Assembly: GCA_031261245.1 (NCBI GenBank)
Contig: JAISKU010000010.1
Location: 1-5,737 of the forward strand
DNA length: 5,737 nucleotides
DNA from: Oscillospiraceae bacterium
GTDB lineage: Bacteria > Bacillota > Clostridia > Oscillospirales > Oscillospiraceae
Reading direction: 5' to 3'
Part shown: positions 4,737-5,737 of the stretch, one piece after another
How the letters are laid out: every line of letters starts with the position of its first letter
Position numbering within the stretch: position 1 is the stretch's first letter
Made by a program: the position numbers and the translations under genes
The notes under the pieces: generated by a model
Told to the model about the DNA's origin: nothing
The model's input: the letters and a program-made list of their open reading frames with translations, nothing else
Database searches by the model: none

Positions 4737-5737
4737 TTCAACAACCTCAGCGCTTCCGTGATATTTTTCGCGTACACGAGCTCAAGCCCTTTCGGGGCGA
4801 CGTCCTTTGTCCCATAGGGCAGCACGCACCGCTTGAAGCCGAGCCGCGCGATTTCGGCCAGCCGCGTCTGCGTCTGCGACACGCCGCGCAGCTCCCCCGT
4901 CAGCCCGACCTCACCTATCGCCGCGATGTCGTCGCCCACGGCGATGTCGCGGTACCCGGACGCGAGCGCGAGCACGGTGGCCAAGTCCGCGCCCGGCTCG
5001 TCCACCTCCAGCCCGCCGATCACGTTCAGATACGCGTCGCACCCGCCGACGCGCAGTCCTCCGCGCTTCTCCAAGACGGCGAGGAGCATCATCGCGCGGT
5101 TGAAGTCCACGCCCGTGGCGTTGCGGCGCGGATTGCTCTGCGACGACGGCGCGACGAGCGCCTGAATCTCCGCGAGTATGGGACGCGAGCCCTCCATAAC
5201 ACACGTCACGCACGTTCCCGGCGTCATCGACGGCCTGCCCGCGAGCAGCTGTTCCGACGGGTTCAAGACCTCGCGCAATCCGCCGTCGCCCATCTCAAAC
5301 ACGCCTATCTCGTTTGTGGAGCCGAAGCGGTTCTTGCGGGCGCGCAGGACGCGGAAGCTTGTCCGCGGCTCTCCCTCAAAGCTCAAAACGCAGTCCACCA
5401 TGTGCTCCAGAACCATCGGCCCGGCGATTGCGCCCTCCTTGTTCACGTGGCCGATGAGGAACACCGTCACGCCGGAGGATTTCGCGAGGCGCAGCAGACT
5501 CATCGCGCAGTCCTTGACCTGCCCGACGCTGCCCGGCGCGGACGTGATCTCCGGGTTGTACAGCGTCTGAATCGAATCGACGATCAGAATATCCGGCTCC
5601 GAGGACGCGACGGCGGAGAGCACCTCGCCGATGTCCGTCTCCGTCAGCAGCAGCACGTTCTCCCCCGCGACGCCGAGGCGCTCCGCGCGCATTTTTATCT
5701 GCCGCTCGCTCTCCTCGCCGGAGACGTACAGCACCGT
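4733..5737 (-). CDS. radA: DNA repair protein RadA (Sms), C-terminal 334 residues (5' end beyond right edge)
   Basis: A RecA-like ATPase that promotes branch migration and processing of recombination intermediates alongside RecA. Numbering from the first full codon in the window (5737-5735): TVLYVSGEES (1-10) directly follows where Walker A should be; Walker B PDILIVDSIQTLY (48-60, Asp54); VGQVKDCAMSLLRLAK (71-86); GHVNKEGAIAGPMVLEHMVD (96-115); the RadA-specific KNRFG (135-139); then a Lon protease-like domain (about 185-334) with VDFNRAMMLLAVLEKR and GEVGLTGELR (275-284). The latter lacks the Lon catalytic Ser, as is normal for RadA. About 110-120 N-terminal residues (C4 zinc finger and Walker A) are outside the window, and the frame stays open to the edge. 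The GTG at 5734 is an internal Val, not a start. It shares a 4-nt overlap with the glycosylase gene. Confidence 0.97.
   Translation of the reverse strand, partial: TVLYVSGEESERQIKMRAERLGVAGENVLLLTETDIGEVLSAVASSEPDILIVDSIQTLYNPEITSAPGSVGQVKDCAMSLLRLAKSSGVTVFLIGHVNKEGAIAGPMVLEHMVDCVLSFEGEPRTSFRVLRARKNRFGSTNEIGVFEMGDGGLREVLNPSEQLLAGRPSMTPGTCVTCVMEGSRPILAEIQALVAPSSQSNPRRNATGVDFNRAMMLLAVLEKRGGLRVGGCDAYLNVIGGLEVDEPGADLATVLALASGYRDIAVGDDIAAIGEVGLTGELRGVSQTQTRLAEIARLGFKRCVLPYGTKDVAPKGLELVYAKNITEALRLLK

Noticed and set aside
5732..5734. GTG as a start codon for RadA
   Set aside because: It is the internal Val of the conserved VLYVSGEES strand; the frame stays open to the window edge and the zinc finger and Walker A must lie upstream.
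4733..5737. RadA C-terminal region as an active Lon-type protease
   Set aside because: The Lon-like fold is normal in RadA and acts in DNA binding and hexamer assembly; no catalytic Ser is visible in the expected loop.

Overview
All the real genes in this window lie on the minus strand. The DNA is GC-rich by eye (G/C-heavy third codon positions), apart from one very AT-rich intergenic island. Gene content, strong Shine-Dalgarno sites and a PcrA of clostridial type (an insert after the Walker A motif, a C-terminal Tudor domain) point to a GC-rich Firmicute. An Oscillospiraceae-like Clostridia gut genome is the best guess, but this is inference, not a sequence match.

Reading in the direction of transcription (right to left), the first transcription unit is radA (its 5' part is off the right edge), a family 4 uracil-DNA glycosylase and two GNAT-family acetyltransferases. 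The junctions are overlaps: 4 nt (ATGA), a start inside the previous gene's last codons (19 nt or 4 nt depending on the start used), and 1 nt (TAATG). This implies one polycistronic, translationally coupled mRNA. RadA (recombination intermediate processing) and the glycosylase (removal of uracil from DNA) are genome-maintenance proteins. The substrates of the acetyltransferases cannot be told from sequence.

Next comes an intergenic region at 2750-2986. It holds an AT-rich island (34 G/C in 140 bases at 2851-2990, my count), a perfect 8-bp hairpin at 2918-2941, and a strong intrinsic terminator at 2808-2848. Two bases beyond the terminator U-tract is an extended -10 promoter (TTGTAC, 17 nt, TGATATAAT) that should drive the second unit.

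The second unit is pcrA (UvrD/Rep-type helicase, complete, 802 aa) followed 17 nt later by the first 107 codons of an aldehyde dehydrogenase that runs off the left edge. The latter is a clear partial gene with its own Shine-Dalgarno site.

I see no mobile element, CRISPR array, tRNA or rRNA, and no convincing new biological system. The items most worth a second look are the AT-rich island with its two hairpins and a tiny plus-strand reading frame, the shared 11-base sequence at the starts of the two acetyltransferase genes, and the pairing of pcrA with an aldehyde dehydrogenase.
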